Positions 43,239 to 52,381 of a stretch of DNA of 64,000 nt are shown piece by piece. Each line of letters opens with the position of its first letter. The stretch's first letter is position 1. Source of the DNA: Paenibacillus sp. PL91 (GTDB lineage Bacteria; Bacillota; Bacilli; Paenibacillales; Paenibacillaceae); contig NZ_JABBYG020000008.1 of NCBI RefSeq assembly GCF_012935325.2, forward strand, positions 124,001 to 188,000, in the 5' to 3' direction. The notes beneath the pieces are model-generated. The model had not been told where the DNA came from. It worked only from the letters and a program-made list of their open reading frames with translations, and did not search any database. A program made the translations under genes and the position numbers.

Positions 43239-43987
43239 CGCTTAGCTTCACGCTCCTCTTCGTGATGATTACGATGCTTGTATCCGTATGGCAAAAGCTA
43301 GGGCTGGAGCGGGATATTGCCGTTGGAACAGTCCGTTCTGCCGTGCAGCTGCTGTTAGTCGGCTATGTGCTGCAGTTTATTTTTAATACGAGCAATCCGC
43401 TCTTTATTACGTTGATCCTTTTGCTTATGATTATCGTCGCTTCCTTTAATGCGGGAAAGAGGGGAGAAGGACTGCGGGGCATCAAGTGGAAAATCGCCAT
43501 CGCCATCACTTCGACGGAGCTGCTGATGATGGGGCTTCTGCTGGGCTTCCGAATTATTGAGGCGACGCCCCAATACATCATCCCGATAAGCGGCATGACG
43601 ATCGGCAACGCCATGGTTGTATCGGGCCTGCTTCTGAACCAAATGAGAAGAGAGGTCGGTGCCTCAAGAGGCGAGATCGAGACGCTGTTATCGCTCGGGG
43701 CGACAGCTAGGCAGGCGATTCAGGATGTGATGAAGCGGTCGGTGAAATCAAGCATGATTCCAACCATTGACGGCATGAAGACGGTGGGACTTGTGCAGCT
43801 CCCCGGGATGATGACCGGGATGATTATCGCCGGCGCGAACCCTATCGAAGCGGTGCGCTACCAAATTTTAATCGTATTCGCATTCGCGAGCTCTGCTGCC
43901 GTTACAAGCATTATTTTGAGCTTGTTAAGCTATCGGCAGTGGTTTACGAAAGATTTGCGCATTCAAAATATAGAGGAAAAGGGATGA
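43226..43987 (+). CDS. fetB: UPF0014/FetB-type ABC permease (YbbM-like)
   Basis: A 253-residue permease with about seven TM helices. Diagnostic UPF0014 stretches are ERDIAVGTVRSAVQLLLVGY, YIIPISGMTIGNAMV, LSLGATARQAIQDVMKRSVK and GLVQLPGMMTGMIIAGANP. The ATG lies inside the end of the ATPase gene and has AAAGGAG upstream, so a longer in-frame start at 43106 is rejected. It is expected to form an iron exporter with the ATPase, by analogy with FetAB. An UlaG-like hydrolase follows six bases after its stop. Confidence 0.87.
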   Translation: MSILALSFTLLFVMITMLVSVWQKLGLERDIAVGTVRSAVQLLLVGYVLQFIFNTSNPLFITLILLLMIIVASFNAGKRGEGLRGIKWKIAIAITSTELLMMGLLLGFRIIEATPQYIIPISGMTIGNAMVVSGLLLNQMRREVGASRGEIETLLSLGATARQAIQDVMKRSVKSSMIPTIDGMKTVGLVQLPGMMTGMIIAGANPIEAVRYQILIVFAFASSAAVTSIILSLLSYRQWFTKDLRIQNIEEKG

Positions 43988-43993
43988 AGACAA

Positions 43994-44836
43994 ATGAGCG
44001 TATATAACAGCGGGAAAGCGTTAGTGAAGCAAATTGCGGAGACGGAGCTGCCACGGCAGGCATTGGCGCTGTGGGCTTTGGGCCAAGAAGGATTTCTCGT
44101 CAAATGGAACAAAAAAACGGTGCTGTTTGATCCTTATTTGAGCAACTGGGTTTATGAGCTAGCGGGTCCGCCGTGGTCGCGGGCTTTCGAATCGCCGCTG
44201 GCGCCGTCGGATTGTCTGAATGTTGATTATGTCGTTATCTCCCATCATCATGAGGATCATATGGACAAGCTGACGCTGCAGGCGATTGGACAGTCAGCCC
44301 AAACGCGCTTTATTGCGCCAAGGGCACATCTGCCTTTATTGAAGGAATGGGGCCTGCGAGATGAACAGCTTATCGGCATTTCTCATGGGCAGTGCTTGGA
44401 GCTGGATGGCGGTATCCGCCTTGATGCATTTGCCGCCATGCATGAGCAGTTTGAGCAGGATGATGCAGGTGAGCATAAATTTCTCGGGTATGTGGCAAAT
44501 TTTGAAGGAGTCCATCTCTATCATGCAGGAGATACGATCGGCTTTCCAGAGCTGGTCACTTGGCTGCAAAGCAGGCAGATCGACATTGCCATGCTTCCCA
44601 TTAACGGACGGGATTTTGTTCGTAATGGGCAGGGGATCGTCGGCAACTGCAACTACCGTGAAGCGGTCGAAATCGCGGTGCAAATCGATGCGGATATGAT
44701 TATTCCGATGCATTATGGACTGTTTCCGCATAATGACGAGAATCCGGCTTACTTCGTCGATTATATTCATCGCCATTATCCGGCCAAGAAGTTCCATATG
44801 TTCGCGCCCGGTGAGCGGTTTATTTATATGAAATAA
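43994..44836 (+). CDS. UlaG-like metallo-beta-lactamase-fold hydrolase
   Basis: A 280-residue MBL-fold enzyme resembling UlaG, the L-ascorbate-6-phosphate lactonase. The metal site is SHHHEDHMD near residues 80-88, followed by LYHAGDTIGFPEL near 177 and PMHYGLFPHNDENP near 235. The N-terminal part LWALGQEGFLVKWNKKTVLFDPYL is also as in UlaG. No PTS ascorbate transporter or ulaD/E/F genes are nearby, so ascorbate use is not supported here. It follows the FetAB-like genes closely and likely shares their transcript; why a lactonase-like enzyme would sit with an iron exporter is unclear. Confidence 0.82.
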   Translation: MSVYNSGKALVKQIAETELPRQALALWALGQEGFLVKWNKKTVLFDPYLSNWVYELAGPPWSRAFESPLAPSDCLNVDYVVISHHHEDHMDKLTLQAIGQSAQTRFIAPRAHLPLLKEWGLRDEQLIGISHGQCLELDGGIRLDAFAAMHEQFEQDDAGEHKFLGYVANFEGVHLYHAGDTIGFPELVTWLQSRQIDIAMLPINGRDFVRNGQGIVGNCNYREAVEIAVQIDADMIIPMHYGLFPHNDENPAYFVDYIHRHYPAKKFHMFAPGERFIYMK

Positions 44837-44850
44837 ACGGTTTGCCGTTC

Positions 44851-45279
44851 TTATTTCAGCTTGAATACGACAACGCCGGCAATCATGATGCCAATGCCGA
44901 TCAGCTTGTTGGCTGAGAAAGGCGCCTTATCGACGCCAAACAGTCCAAGGCTGTCAATGATCAGTGAGACAATCAGCTGCGTAGTAAGCAGAAGCGCAAC
45001 TGAATAAGCAGGTCCTAGCGTGGAGATGCCCTTCATGACGGTAAACACGATCATAACGCCGAAGGCGCCTCCAAGCCAGTACAGCTTATTCACGGTATAT
45101 AGCTTGGATAGGCCGCCATCCTTGACCATAAGCAAAATGAGTAGCGACAGCAAAAAGCCGGTGCCATGCACCCAAGTATTAGTAAACCAGAAGCCGGTTT
45201 TATCGCTGAGTCTTGTGTTGAATACACCTTGTATACTGACCAGAACGCCAGCAAGAAGAGAATAAATAATGCCCATCAT
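44851..45279 (-). CDS. YdcZ-family (DUF606) small DMT transporter
   Basis: A 142-residue protein with four to five TM helices, a single EamA-like half typical of the YdcZ/DUF606 group. Motifs: GIIYSLLAGVLVSIQGVFNTRLS at the start, WVHGTGFLLSLLILL and the end IGIGIMIAGVVVFKLK. Such proteins often work as dimers. The ATG has GAGGGG upstream (two consecutive ATGs, the first chosen). It is preceded on the same strand by a Crp/Fnr-family gene 24 bases away, so they are probably an operon with the regulator first. Substrate unknown. Confidence 0.85.
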   Translation of the reverse strand: MMGIIYSLLAGVLVSIQGVFNTRLSDKTGFWFTNTWVHGTGFLLSLLILLMVKDGGLSKLYTVNKLYWLGGAFGVMIVFTVMKGISTLGPAYSVALLLTTQLIVSLIIDSLGLFGVDKAPFSANKLIGIGIMIAGVVVFKLK

Positions 45280-45303
45280 GATTAGTCCCCTCCAAATCGT
45301 TAT

Positions 45304-46002
45304 TTATCTGTATAAATTGCCGCTGGCAAGCTCCCGAAGGCGCATCGCGTTACGAATATAGATGGCGCCGCGTTTTCGCTCGATAATGCCGTCAGCGGCA
45401 AGCTGCGTTATGACACGGTTTAAATGGCGGTAGCTTGTTCCAAGCAGCTCGGCAACCTCCGTCAGCTTCTCAGTCTTCATCTCTACAAGCGATGGGCTAA
45501 GCGGATCTTCGGACATAATTGAAATCAGGTAGCTCGACAGGCGGTTCTCTACCGGATATAGCAGGTTGAGGCTTGATACGTACGAAACCGTGTGCAGCTT
45601 GTAGCTAATTTGCTTAATGATGAAGGTAAGAAAGCGCGGATCTTGAAATGCCGTTTCCCGCAGCGCCTCCGTCTTAATAGCAATAAAGTGGCTTATGCCG
45701 ACTGATTCGACCATGCAGCGAACCGGAAAGCCGGTCATAAGCTCCATATCCCCAATGATCGCAAGCGGTTCATTGAAGCGAAGCAGCACGGATTTCCCGT
45801 TCGGAAGCGTCGTATACACCTTGATTTTCCCTTTTACTAATAGGAACAGCTGATCAAGCTGATCGCCAGGCGAGCAGATCGCTTCTCCATTTTCGTAAGC
45901 CAGAAGGTTCATCATGCCAATAGTTGCTGCATCAAATATCGTCTCAAGCTGATTCTCGGCTGCGTATCGGGCAAGGCGTTCTTCGTTATGAATCGTTTTC
46001 AT
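45304..46002 (-). CDS. Crp/Fnr-family transcriptional regulator (YeiL-like)
   Basis: A 232-residue regulator with an N-terminal cyclic-nucleotide-binding-like barrel (about 35-140, with GEAICSPGDQLDQLFLLVKGKIKVY) and a C-terminal winged helix (TEKLTEVAELLGTSYRHLNRVITQLAADGIIERKRG). It lacks a Cys cluster of FNR type at the N-terminus, so it is not an obvious [4Fe-4S] sensor, and the cAMP-binding RSA motif is absent (GFPVRCMVESV in that region). I use the ATG 11 codons into the longest frame because GGAGGG stands just upstream. It lies before the YdcZ-type transporter gene and probably controls it. Confidence 0.87.
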   Translation of the reverse strand: MKTIHNEERLARYAAENQLETIFDAATIGMMNLLAYENGEAICSPGDQLDQLFLLVKGKIKVYTTLPNGKSVLLRFNEPLAIIGDMELMTGFPVRCMVESVGISHFIAIKTEALRETAFQDPRFLTFIIKQISYKLHTVSYVSSLNLLYPVENRLSSYLISIMSEDPLSPSLVEMKTEKLTEVAELLGTSYRHLNRVITQLAADGIIERKRGAIYIRNAMRLRELASGNLYR

Positions 46003-46230
46003 GGTCCCTCCGTCGACTGTCGAGTAGTAACGCAATGCCAGTTATTATCCTCATTTATTATTTTAGAAACAGTAAGTGAATATGAAAAGGACATATGTCC
46101 CATTCTAAAAGATAAGTTATCGTTAGTCTTCCTATTCCGCTTGTTTTTGTATGCCGTAATTCAAGGCCACATGAATTTGCAGGCTGCAGGGCAAAATAAG
46201 CGAAGAGCGATAACAGGAGGATGAACTGCT

Positions 46231-46695
46231 GTGGCCAATAGAGGACTTGTAACGGCGATTGCCGCTGTAGGTGCAGCGCAGCTGCTGAAGCTGCCACTGC
46301 ATTATGCAAAGACTGGTAGATGGGAAATCCGAAAATTGATTGGATCAGGCGGCATGCCTAGTTCGCATTCGAGCGGGGTATCGGCTTTGGCTGCATACAC
46401 GGCTACCAAATGCGGCGTGAAGACGCCTGAGTTTGCGATATCGGCGATGCTTGGCATCATTGTTATGTATGACGCAATGAATATTCGCAGGCATGCAGGC
46501 GAAATTGCTATGCAAGTGAATGATTTGGATGTGGATGTCGAGAAGCTGGCCGGCAAGCATCCGGGAATTTATCATATACGCCGGCGTAAACGGCTTAAAG
46601 AAAGCTTAGGCCATCAACCGCGCGAGGTTGCTGCAGGCTCCGTTCTCGGCCTTTTGTTTGGATTCATTGGCGCGATAACCGGGTCAAAAAGATAA
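46231..46695 (+). CDS. yuiD: Divergent PAP2 family membrane protein (YuiD-like)
   Basis: A 154-residue membrane protein of the DUF212/divergent PAP2 group, similar to B. subtilis YuiD. The signature GSGGMPSSHSSGVSALA (about 39-55) corresponds to the phosphatase-like SGH motif and VMYDAMNIRRHAG follows near residue 86; the last motif HQPREVAAGSVLGLLFG is also typical. Four TM helices are expected. It may act on a lipid phosphate, but function in the group is unproven. GTG start with AGGAGG ten bases upstream. Monocistronic, followed by a terminator. Confidence 0.88.
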   Translation: MANRGLVTAIAAVGAAQLLKLPLHYAKTGRWEIRKLIGSGGMPSSHSSGVSALAAYTATKCGVKTPEFAISAMLGIIVMYDAMNIRRHAGEIAMQVNDLDVDVEKLAGKHPGIYHIRRRKRLKESLGHQPREVAAGSVLGLLFGFIGAITGSKR

Positions 46696-46725
46696 CAGAA
46701 GCAATGTCGGGAATAAGATTGGATG

Positions 46726-46761
46726 AAGGTTTAAGCGTTCATGCGCTTAAGCCTTTTTTTA
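46726..46761 (+). terminator. Rho-independent terminator
   Basis: AAGGTTTAAGCG / CGCTTAAGCCTTTTTTT with a TTCATG loop, after the YuiD-like gene. Confidence 0.9.
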
Positions 46762-46860
46762 GTTTAAAGATCCAATGCATTTCGGTAGCTGGTCGCTCTC
46801 GTTCATTATATAATGGTGAAAGCTGGAATTTTATATGCAGCTATATAAGGGGGATTACAA

Positions 46861-47655
46861 ATGACGGAGCAATTATTATGGATGCATGGAGCACCGTATG
46901 CGGTAGGGAATGCGGACGAGGATTGTCCAGCGATTACGCCCTATCTTGTGGAAGGAGATCATTCTCCCGCGATTATTATATGTCCTGGCGGCGGCTATGG
47001 AGGAAGAGCCTACCACGAAGGGGAGCCTATCGCTCAGTGGCTGAATGGACTGGGCATTTCTGCTTTCGTCCTGCGCTACAGGGTAGCTCCTTACCGGTAT
47101 CCAAGCGCGCTGCTGGATGTACAAAGGGCGATACGTACCGTTCGATTCAAAGCGGATTCGTTCCGAATCGATCCGAATAAGATCGGCGTGCTTGGCTTCT
47201 CGGCGGGCGGACATTTGGCGTCGAATGCGGGGACAAGCTATGACAACGGAAATGAGAGTGCGGAGGATGTCATTGAACGAATGTCATGCCGCCCTGATTT
47301 GCTTGCTCTCTGCTATCCCGTTATAACGCTTACGGAGCCGTTCACGCATGAAGGCTCAAGAGATAACTTGCTAGGCAAGGAAGCGGAGTTAGAGCAACTG
47401 GAGCGGCTTAGCAGCGAGCGTAACGTAACCGAAGATACGCCGCCGACTTTTTTATGGCATACGTCTGAAGATTCGGCCGTTCCTGTCGAGAATAGCCTAA
47501 TGTTCGCAGCTGCTCTCAGCAAGCACAACGTGCGCTTTGATCTTCACGTGTACGAGAAGGGACGACATGGGCTGGGCTTAGCTGAGGACGAGGAGCATAC
47601 GAGAGGCTGGACGGCTGCTTGTGCTTCTTGGCTGGCATTGAATGGATTTCGCTAA
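46861..47655 (+). CDS. Alpha/beta-hydrolase, acetyl-esterase type
   Basis: A 264-residue esterase of the COG0657 (Axe/BD-FAE) type, which removes acetyl or similar groups from xylan-derived or other sugars. The oxyanion segment is CPGGGYGGRAYHEG near residues 41-54, the nucleophile elbow GFSAGGHLAS near 117-126, the Asp is likely in TSEDSAVP near 202 and the His in EKGRHGLGL near 233. No signal peptide, so it acts in the cytosol. A GGGGG ribosome site precedes the ATG. It lies alone after a terminator. Confidence 0.88.
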   Translation: MTEQLLWMHGAPYAVGNADEDCPAITPYLVEGDHSPAIIICPGGGYGGRAYHEGEPIAQWLNGLGISAFVLRYRVAPYRYPSALLDVQRAIRTVRFKADSFRIDPNKIGVLGFSAGGHLASNAGTSYDNGNESAEDVIERMSCRPDLLALCYPVITLTEPFTHEGSRDNLLGKEAELEQLERLSSERNVTEDTPPTFLWHTSEDSAVPVENSLMFAAALSKHNVRFDLHVYEKGRHGLGLAEDEEHTRGWTAACASWLALNGFR

Positions 47656-47669
47656 CCGCTTGCGATAGC

Positions 47670-48617
47670 TTATGAGCAAACGATGATTTGCCTAATGAAG
47701 CTGCCTTTTCTGGTGGTGCAGCGATCCGAGATGGTGAACCCTGCTCCTGCGATAAGCTCGTCCATCGGATCAGCCGTAATGATGACGGCCTTGCTTGCGA
47801 TGCGGCGAGCATTTCTCAGCAGCGAAAGCTGGGCCTCTGGCGTCGTGCTTGAGAAGTGGTTGTAGGGCATATCAACAATCGCTGTATCATAATGGCTGGT
47901 GATGTCGGCTATGTCGCCGCACACAACATCCGTTTTGAAATCGAAATGCGTTAAGTTTTCTAGCGTACCGCGAATGACAAAAGGATTGATGTCCCGGCCG
48001 ACGATGTCGATGCCCATCGAGAGCGCTTCTACGAGTACCGTCCCAATGCCGCAGCAGGGGTCGATCGCTGTCTTTCCGATTGGAAGAGGGACGGCGATGT
48101 TCGCCACCGCACGTGCTACCCGAGTGCTAAGCGCAATCGAATAGCTGCGCGGCTTTTTCATTTGCGTAAGCCAAACGGCCTTGCTCTTGATGTAGTTGCC
48201 GAAATACCAGCGTCCGCCCCAGTTCAAAATGCCGAAGGTGTAATCGGGATTGTGCACATCGGCTTCCCCTTCAATATAGATGCCGATTTCTCGTTCGATG
48301 CTGCGCTTGTCGTCGAAATCGATTTTATCCTCTGGCGCCAGATCGCTCATTTTGATAAAAATAACTTTAAACGTTGAATCAGCTAATTCGATTTGCTTCA
48401 CTTGCTCCAATATATCCTCGAGTCGTTCCCCTTCATAAAGCAGCTCAAGCCGCTCTCTCATAAAGGGACTGCGATCGGGATGAACAGCTGTCTCGCTCAT
48501 CAGAAGGCCAGAATCCGACTGCTTGCCAAAAAAAGAACGCATCTCCAAATGGCATAGCTCTGACTCCTCCAGCCGGTAGCCATAGGTATAAATAAATAAC
48601 GGCGCTTGCTTCTTCAT
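47670..48617 (-). CDS. Trm11-like SAM-dependent methyltransferase
   Basis: A Rossmann methyltransferase of about 315 residues, resembling the TRM11/THUMP-type RNA or DNA methyltransferases. The SAM motif is AIDPCCGIGTVLVEALSMG, then DIVGRDINPFVIRGTLENL, and the catalytic-type motif is VDMPYNHF, a variant of the [ND]PPY motif in which the first Pro is Met. The N-terminal 150 residues would be the substrate-binding part. Substrate unknown; a tRNA guanosine is a guess. The start is uncertain: I use the internal Met beginning MKKQAPLF because a TATAAT lies on the longer start at 48665, which would put the transcript start downstream of it. Confidence 0.75.
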   Translation of the reverse strand: MKKQAPLFIYTYGYRLEESELCHLEMRSFFGKQSDSGLLMSETAVHPDRSPFMRERLELLYEGERLEDILEQVKQIELADSTFKVIFIKMSDLAPEDKIDFDDKRSIEREIGIYIEGEADVHNPDYTFGILNWGGRWYFGNYIKSKAVWLTQMKKPRSYSIALSTRVARAVANIAVPLPIGKTAIDPCCGIGTVLVEALSMGIDIVGRDINPFVIRGTLENLTHFDFKTDVVCGDIADITSHYDTAIVDMPYNHFSSTTPEAQLSLLRNARRIASKAVIITADPMDELIAGAGFTISDRCTTRKGSFIRQIIVCS

Positions 48618-48716
48618 TTCCAAGTCGTAGTCGCATCCTTTACCATAACGTGCTGAAACCTTCATTATACGTTAAATGGCTCGCAAATGCCTGCTGCTTA
48701 GAAATGATGCCTAGAA

Positions 48717-49493
48717 TCAGCCTATTTGCGCGATGGCTTGTTGCTCGGCATGCAGAAGCTGTTCTCGTACTTGAACGACATCCCCAATAATAATTAGCGC
48801 CGGATTGCTTAGCTTCATGGATATGGCAAGGGTATGAATATTGGCAAGAGTTCCGACGATGGTGCGCTGGCGCGTGGTCGTACCGCGTTCGATTAACGCA
48901 ACGGGCGTTGAAGAGGCTTTTCCGTGCTTCAGCAGCTCCTCCCGAATAGCGGGCAGCTCGCTTACGCCCATGTAGATCGCAAGCGTATCTACGCTATGCG
49001 CAAGCAAATCCCAGCGGATCGGGGATTTATCGCCATGGCAGCGGCTGCCGGTCACGCAAGCGAAGGAAGCGGCATATTCACGATGGGTCACGGGGATACC
49101 CGCAGCAGCGGCAGCGCCGATTGCCGAGGTGATGCCTGGAACAATTTCGAACGGAATGCCTTGTGTGGCAAGCGCCAACGCTTCTTCGGCACCTCTTCCG
49201 AAGACGAGCGGGTCGCCCCCCTTCAGGCGGACGACGCTTTTGCCTTGGCGAGCGTAATTGACAAGCGCTTCATTGATTAGATGTTGGGGCATCGCATGCG
49301 AGCCAGGGGCTTTGCCGCAGTAGACCAGCTCTGCTTGAGAGCTGGCGTAGCCAAGCAGCTCTTTGCTTATGAGCCGGTCGTACAGGACGACGTCAGCCTG
49401 CTGAATGCGCCGCATCGCTTTAATCGTAATAAGCTCGGGATCGCCTGGACCTGCTCCGACAATATAGACCATTCCTGCCGTTATATTTCTCAT
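48717..49493 (-). CDS. sumT: Uroporphyrinogen-III C-methyltransferase
   Basis: A 258-residue SUMT/CobA enzyme that methylates uroporphyrinogen III twice to make precorrin-2 on the way to siroheme. Motifs: VYIVGAGPGDPELITIKA (residues 9-26), YDRLIS, SVVRLKGGDPLVFGRGAEE and FEIVPGITSAIGAAAAAGIPVTHRE, ending with IIGDVVQVRE. It is a stand-alone methyltransferase without the CysG dehydrogenase/chelatase part. As third gene after nirB and nirD it supplies siroheme for the nitrite reductase. The gap to nirD is about 75 bases without a visible terminator. Confidence 0.93.
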   Translation of the reverse strand: MRNITAGMVYIVGAGPGDPELITIKAMRRIQQADVVLYDRLISKELLGYASSQAELVYCGKAPGSHAMPQHLINEALVNYARQGKSVVRLKGGDPLVFGRGAEEALALATQGIPFEIVPGITSAIGAAAAAGIPVTHREYAASFACVTGSRCHGDKSPIRWDLLAHSVDTLAIYMGVSELPAIREELLKHGKASSTPVALIERGTTTRQRTIVGTLANIHTLAISMKLSNPALIIIGDVVQVREQLLHAEQQAIAQIG

Positions 49494-49568
49494 AAGCTGC
49501 TCCTTCCGGCCCTTTTTGCCGCTTTGTGTTCCGTCGTTATACGGGTTTTCTTTGAGACAAGCCAGCCT

Positions 49569-49883
49569 TTATATCGTTACGTAAATAGATCCGCTCTCTT
49601 GATCGATTTCGGTCTCGAAGGTCGTTACGCAGCCGTCGTCAGGCTCATGCACGCGGCCGCTGCGCAAATCCACTTTCCAATCATGAAGCGGGCAGTGTAC
49701 GGCTGTGCCGCACACCATCCCTTCTGATAGCAGTCCGCCCTTATGCGGGCATTTATTTTCAACGGCGAGCACGCTGCCGTCAGTTAGGCGGAATACGGCA
49801 ATTTCGATGTCCTTTACTTGAATGCGGCGCGATCCCTTTACATCAATATCGTTGAGATTGGCGACTAGCAGCTTAGTTGTCAT
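49569..49883 (-). CDS. nirD: Nitrite reductase [NAD(P)H] small subunit
   Basis: A 104-residue Rieske-type small subunit of assimilatory nitrite reductase. The Rieske ligands are C45 and H47 in NKCPHKGG and C64 and H67 in HCPLHDW, so unlike E. coli NirD the cluster site is complete. It works with NirB in the cytosol to reduce nitrite to ammonium. The ATG is preceded by AAGGAGG and lies 21 bases after the nirB stop. Same transcript as nirB and sumT. Confidence 0.93.
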   Translation of the reverse strand: MTTKLLVANLNDIDVKGSRRIQVKDIEIAVFRLTDGSVLAVENKCPHKGGLLSEGMVCGTAVHCPLHDWKVDLRSGRVHEPDDGCVTTFETEIDQESGSIYVTI

Positions 49884-49904
49884 GTGAGTACTCCTCCTTA
49901 AATG

Positions 49905-52346
49905 TTATGATTGCACCGTCTCAGGGGCGGATAATTGCTTGAAATTTTTGCGAAGCTCATCTGTTTCAACAATTTGCTTCCAAGGATCTGTCGTTAAGCT
50001 GAGCGTTTTCTCGATGCGCGACTTCAGCGCAAGGCGATCTTCAGGGTTTTGCAGCGCATTTTTTACATAATCGAGTCCAACGCGCTCGATCCACTGTGCA
50101 GTACGCTCATTCCACTGCGCATTTTCGCGATAAAGCTGCAAGTAGGCGGAGGACCATTCCATCACTTCATCCTCGGTTTTGACGATGCAGAGCAGGTCTG
50201 TTGCGCGAACCTTTACTCCACCGTTGCCGCCAACGTGAAGCTCCCAGCCTCCATCTATGGCGACTACGCCAAAATCTTTAATGGTTGCTTCCGCGCAATT
50301 TCGCGGACAACCGGACACGGCAAGCTTAACTTTAGCTGGCGTATTTAAACGCTCGAACGCTTTTTCCAATTTGATGCCCATGCCAATCGCATCCTGTGTG
50401 CCGAAGCGGCAGAAGGTTGATCCGACGCATGTTTTTACCGTACGCAGCGTTTTTCCGTAGGCGTGGCCGGATGGCATATCAAGCTCTTCCCAAATTTTCG
50501 GAAGATCCTCTTTCTTGACGCCGAGCAAGTCGAGCCGTTGGCCGCCAGTAAATTTAACCATCGGAACGTCGAATTTCTCGGCGACCTCGGCAATTTTTTT
50601 TAAGTCGGCTGGGGAGGTTACGCCGCCGTAAATACGCGGAACGACGGAGTATGTGCCGTCCTTCTGAATGTTGGCATGGTAGCGTTCATTGGTAATCCGC
50701 GATTCGTTCTCGTCAACGTATTCCTCCGGATTGATCATGCCAAGGTAATAGTTAAGCGCCGGGCGGCATTTTGAGCAGCCCTCAGGATTATGCCAGCCAA
50801 GTACGTTCATAACTTCCTTGGTGGAATTAAGATTCATCCTTGTTATTTCTGCGACGATCTCATCCCGGTTAAGCGTCGTGCAGCCGCAAATGCCTTCCTT
50901 GACCGGTTCGCCTACCGCATCGCCGGCATATAATTGAAGCAGTCCTTCAACTAGCGGCTTACAGCCGCCGCAGGAAGCGGAAGCCTTCGTGCAGGATTTG
51001 ATTGCGCCAACCGTATTACAGCCCTTGTTCGTAATCGCATCGCCAATCGTTTCCTTTGATACGCCGTTGCAGCCGCAGATGATTTCATCATCGGCCATCG
51101 CCTCTAGCCTGTTGCCGCCGGAGTTTTTGCCAAGCATATCGGACGAAATGCCAAGCAGAAGTTCCTTCTCGCGGCCTTCTACCGATTCGCCTTTCTTAAT
51201 AGAAGCGAACAATTCTGCGCCGTCTGAGGTGTCGCCGAATAATACTGCGCCAATCAGCTTGCCATCCTGAATGACGATTTTTTTGTACGTGCCTGCCAAA
51301 TCGTCTTGGATCTTCAATGCGCGAGTGGTTGGCGATTCAACGAAATGGCCTGCAGAGAATACGTCGACGCCAGATACTTTAAGCTTGGTAGAGGTAACGG
51401 ACCCTGCATAGCCAGCCGTTTCCACACCAGCTAGATGCTTAGCTAGCACTGCGCCTTGTTCATACAGCGGAGCCACGAGGCCGTATGCAATTCCGCGATG
51501 CTCTGCGCATTCGCCGACAGCATAAATGCCAGGCACGCTTGTTTGCATGAAATCATCGATGACGATGCCGCGGTTCACTTCGAGGCCAGTTGCCTTAGCA
51601 AGCTCTATGTTCGGCTTAATGCCGACAGCCATCACGACCAAATCGCCGTCTACCTCGGTGCCATCCGTGAAGGCGAGCCCGGAAGCGCGGCGTTTGCCTT
51701 TAATGGAAGCTGTGCTTTTTTTTAATAAAAATTGCATGCCTTGCGCTTCCAGCTCGCGTTGCAGCATTTTGGATGCTGCTTCGTCTAATTGCCTCTCCAT
51801 CAGGTAGCTGTGAATATGGACGACGTTGACTTCCATGCCGAGATGGAGAAGGCCGCGAGCGGCTTCGAGACCGAGCAAGCCGCCGCCGATGACGACTGCT
51901 TTCTTATATTTTTTGGATGCATCAATCATCACTTCACAATCATGAATGTCGCGGAAGGCGATAACGCCTTCCTTGTCTGCGCCGGGAAGCGGCAGCATAA
52001 ATGGATTGGAGCCAGTTGCCACAATGATCGAATCATAGTCAACTTCTATGCCTTGATGGGAGATCACCTTTTTGCGGTCCGTATCAATTTTGGTTACCTT
52101 GTGGCCGGTGTGAAGGGTGATGTTATTTTCTTTGTACCAATCCCAATCGTTAATGACGATTTCTTGCATATCTGCGCCGCCTGCAAGGACGGAAGAAAGC
52201 ATAATCCGATTATAGTTGGGATGCGGCTCAGCGCCGAAGATTGTAATATCATAGCTATCTGGTGAAAGCTTCAATAGATGCTCGATCGCTCGAACCCCCG
52301 CCATGCCGTTGCCGATAAGGACTAGTTTCTTTTTCGTTGTATTCAT
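49905..52346 (-). CDS. nirB: Nitrite reductase [NAD(P)H] large subunit
   Basis: An 813-residue NirB. The N-terminal FAD/NAD part begins LVLIGNGMAGVRAIEHLL, with a second dinucleotide motif VVIGGGLLGLEAARGLL near 148. Cys-rich BFD-like [2Fe-2S] regions follow at about 424-500 (CGCNGVSKETI, SCGGCKPLVEG, ICGCTTLN). The C-terminal half is the siroheme/[4Fe-4S] domain, with Cys ligands in VGSTFCRFGTQD near 645 and SGCPRNCAEA near 680. It reduces nitrite to ammonia. The leader mRNA has a terminator with an ANTAR-type target, and the divergent gene encodes an ANTAR protein. Confidence 0.95.
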   Translation of the reverse strand: MNTTKKKLVLIGNGMAGVRAIEHLLKLSPDSYDITIFGAEPHPNYNRIMLSSVLAGGADMQEIVINDWDWYKENNITLHTGHKVTKIDTDRKKVISHQGIEVDYDSIIVATGSNPFMLPLPGADKEGVIAFRDIHDCEVMIDASKKYKKAVVIGGGLLGLEAARGLLHLGMEVNVVHIHSYLMERQLDEAASKMLQRELEAQGMQFLLKKSTASIKGKRRASGLAFTDGTEVDGDLVVMAVGIKPNIELAKATGLEVNRGIVIDDFMQTSVPGIYAVGECAEHRGIAYGLVAPLYEQGAVLAKHLAGVETAGYAGSVTSTKLKVSGVDVFSAGHFVESPTTRALKIQDDLAGTYKKIVIQDGKLIGAVLFGDTSDGAELFASIKKGESVEGREKELLLGISSDMLGKNSGGNRLEAMADDEIICGCNGVSKETIGDAITNKGCNTVGAIKSCTKASASCGGCKPLVEGLLQLYAGDAVGEPVKEGICGCTTLNRDEIVAEITRMNLNSTKEVMNVLGWHNPEGCSKCRPALNYYLGMINPEEYVDENESRITNERYHANIQKDGTYSVVPRIYGGVTSPADLKKIAEVAEKFDVPMVKFTGGQRLDLLGVKKEDLPKIWEELDMPSGHAYGKTLRTVKTCVGSTFCRFGTQDAIGMGIKLEKAFERLNTPAKVKLAVSGCPRNCAEATIKDFGVVAIDGGWELHVGGNGGVKVRATDLLCIVKTEDEVMEWSSAYLQLYRENAQWNERTAQWIERVGLDYVKNALQNPEDRLALKSRIEKTLSLTTDPWKQIVETDELRKNFKQLSAPETVQS

Positions 52347-52381
52347 TGTATTTCTCTCCTCTCAATCTCTGTCTAAGCGAA

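Noticed and set aside
43994..44836. L-ascorbate use gene ulaG in an ascorbate operon
   Set aside because: The fold and motifs fit, but no ulaA-F partners are present, so only a UlaG-like label is justified.
46704..47180. Plus-strand frame between the YuiD-like gene and the esterase
   Set aside because: Its first part is a terminator and the rest is an alternative frame of the esterase gene.
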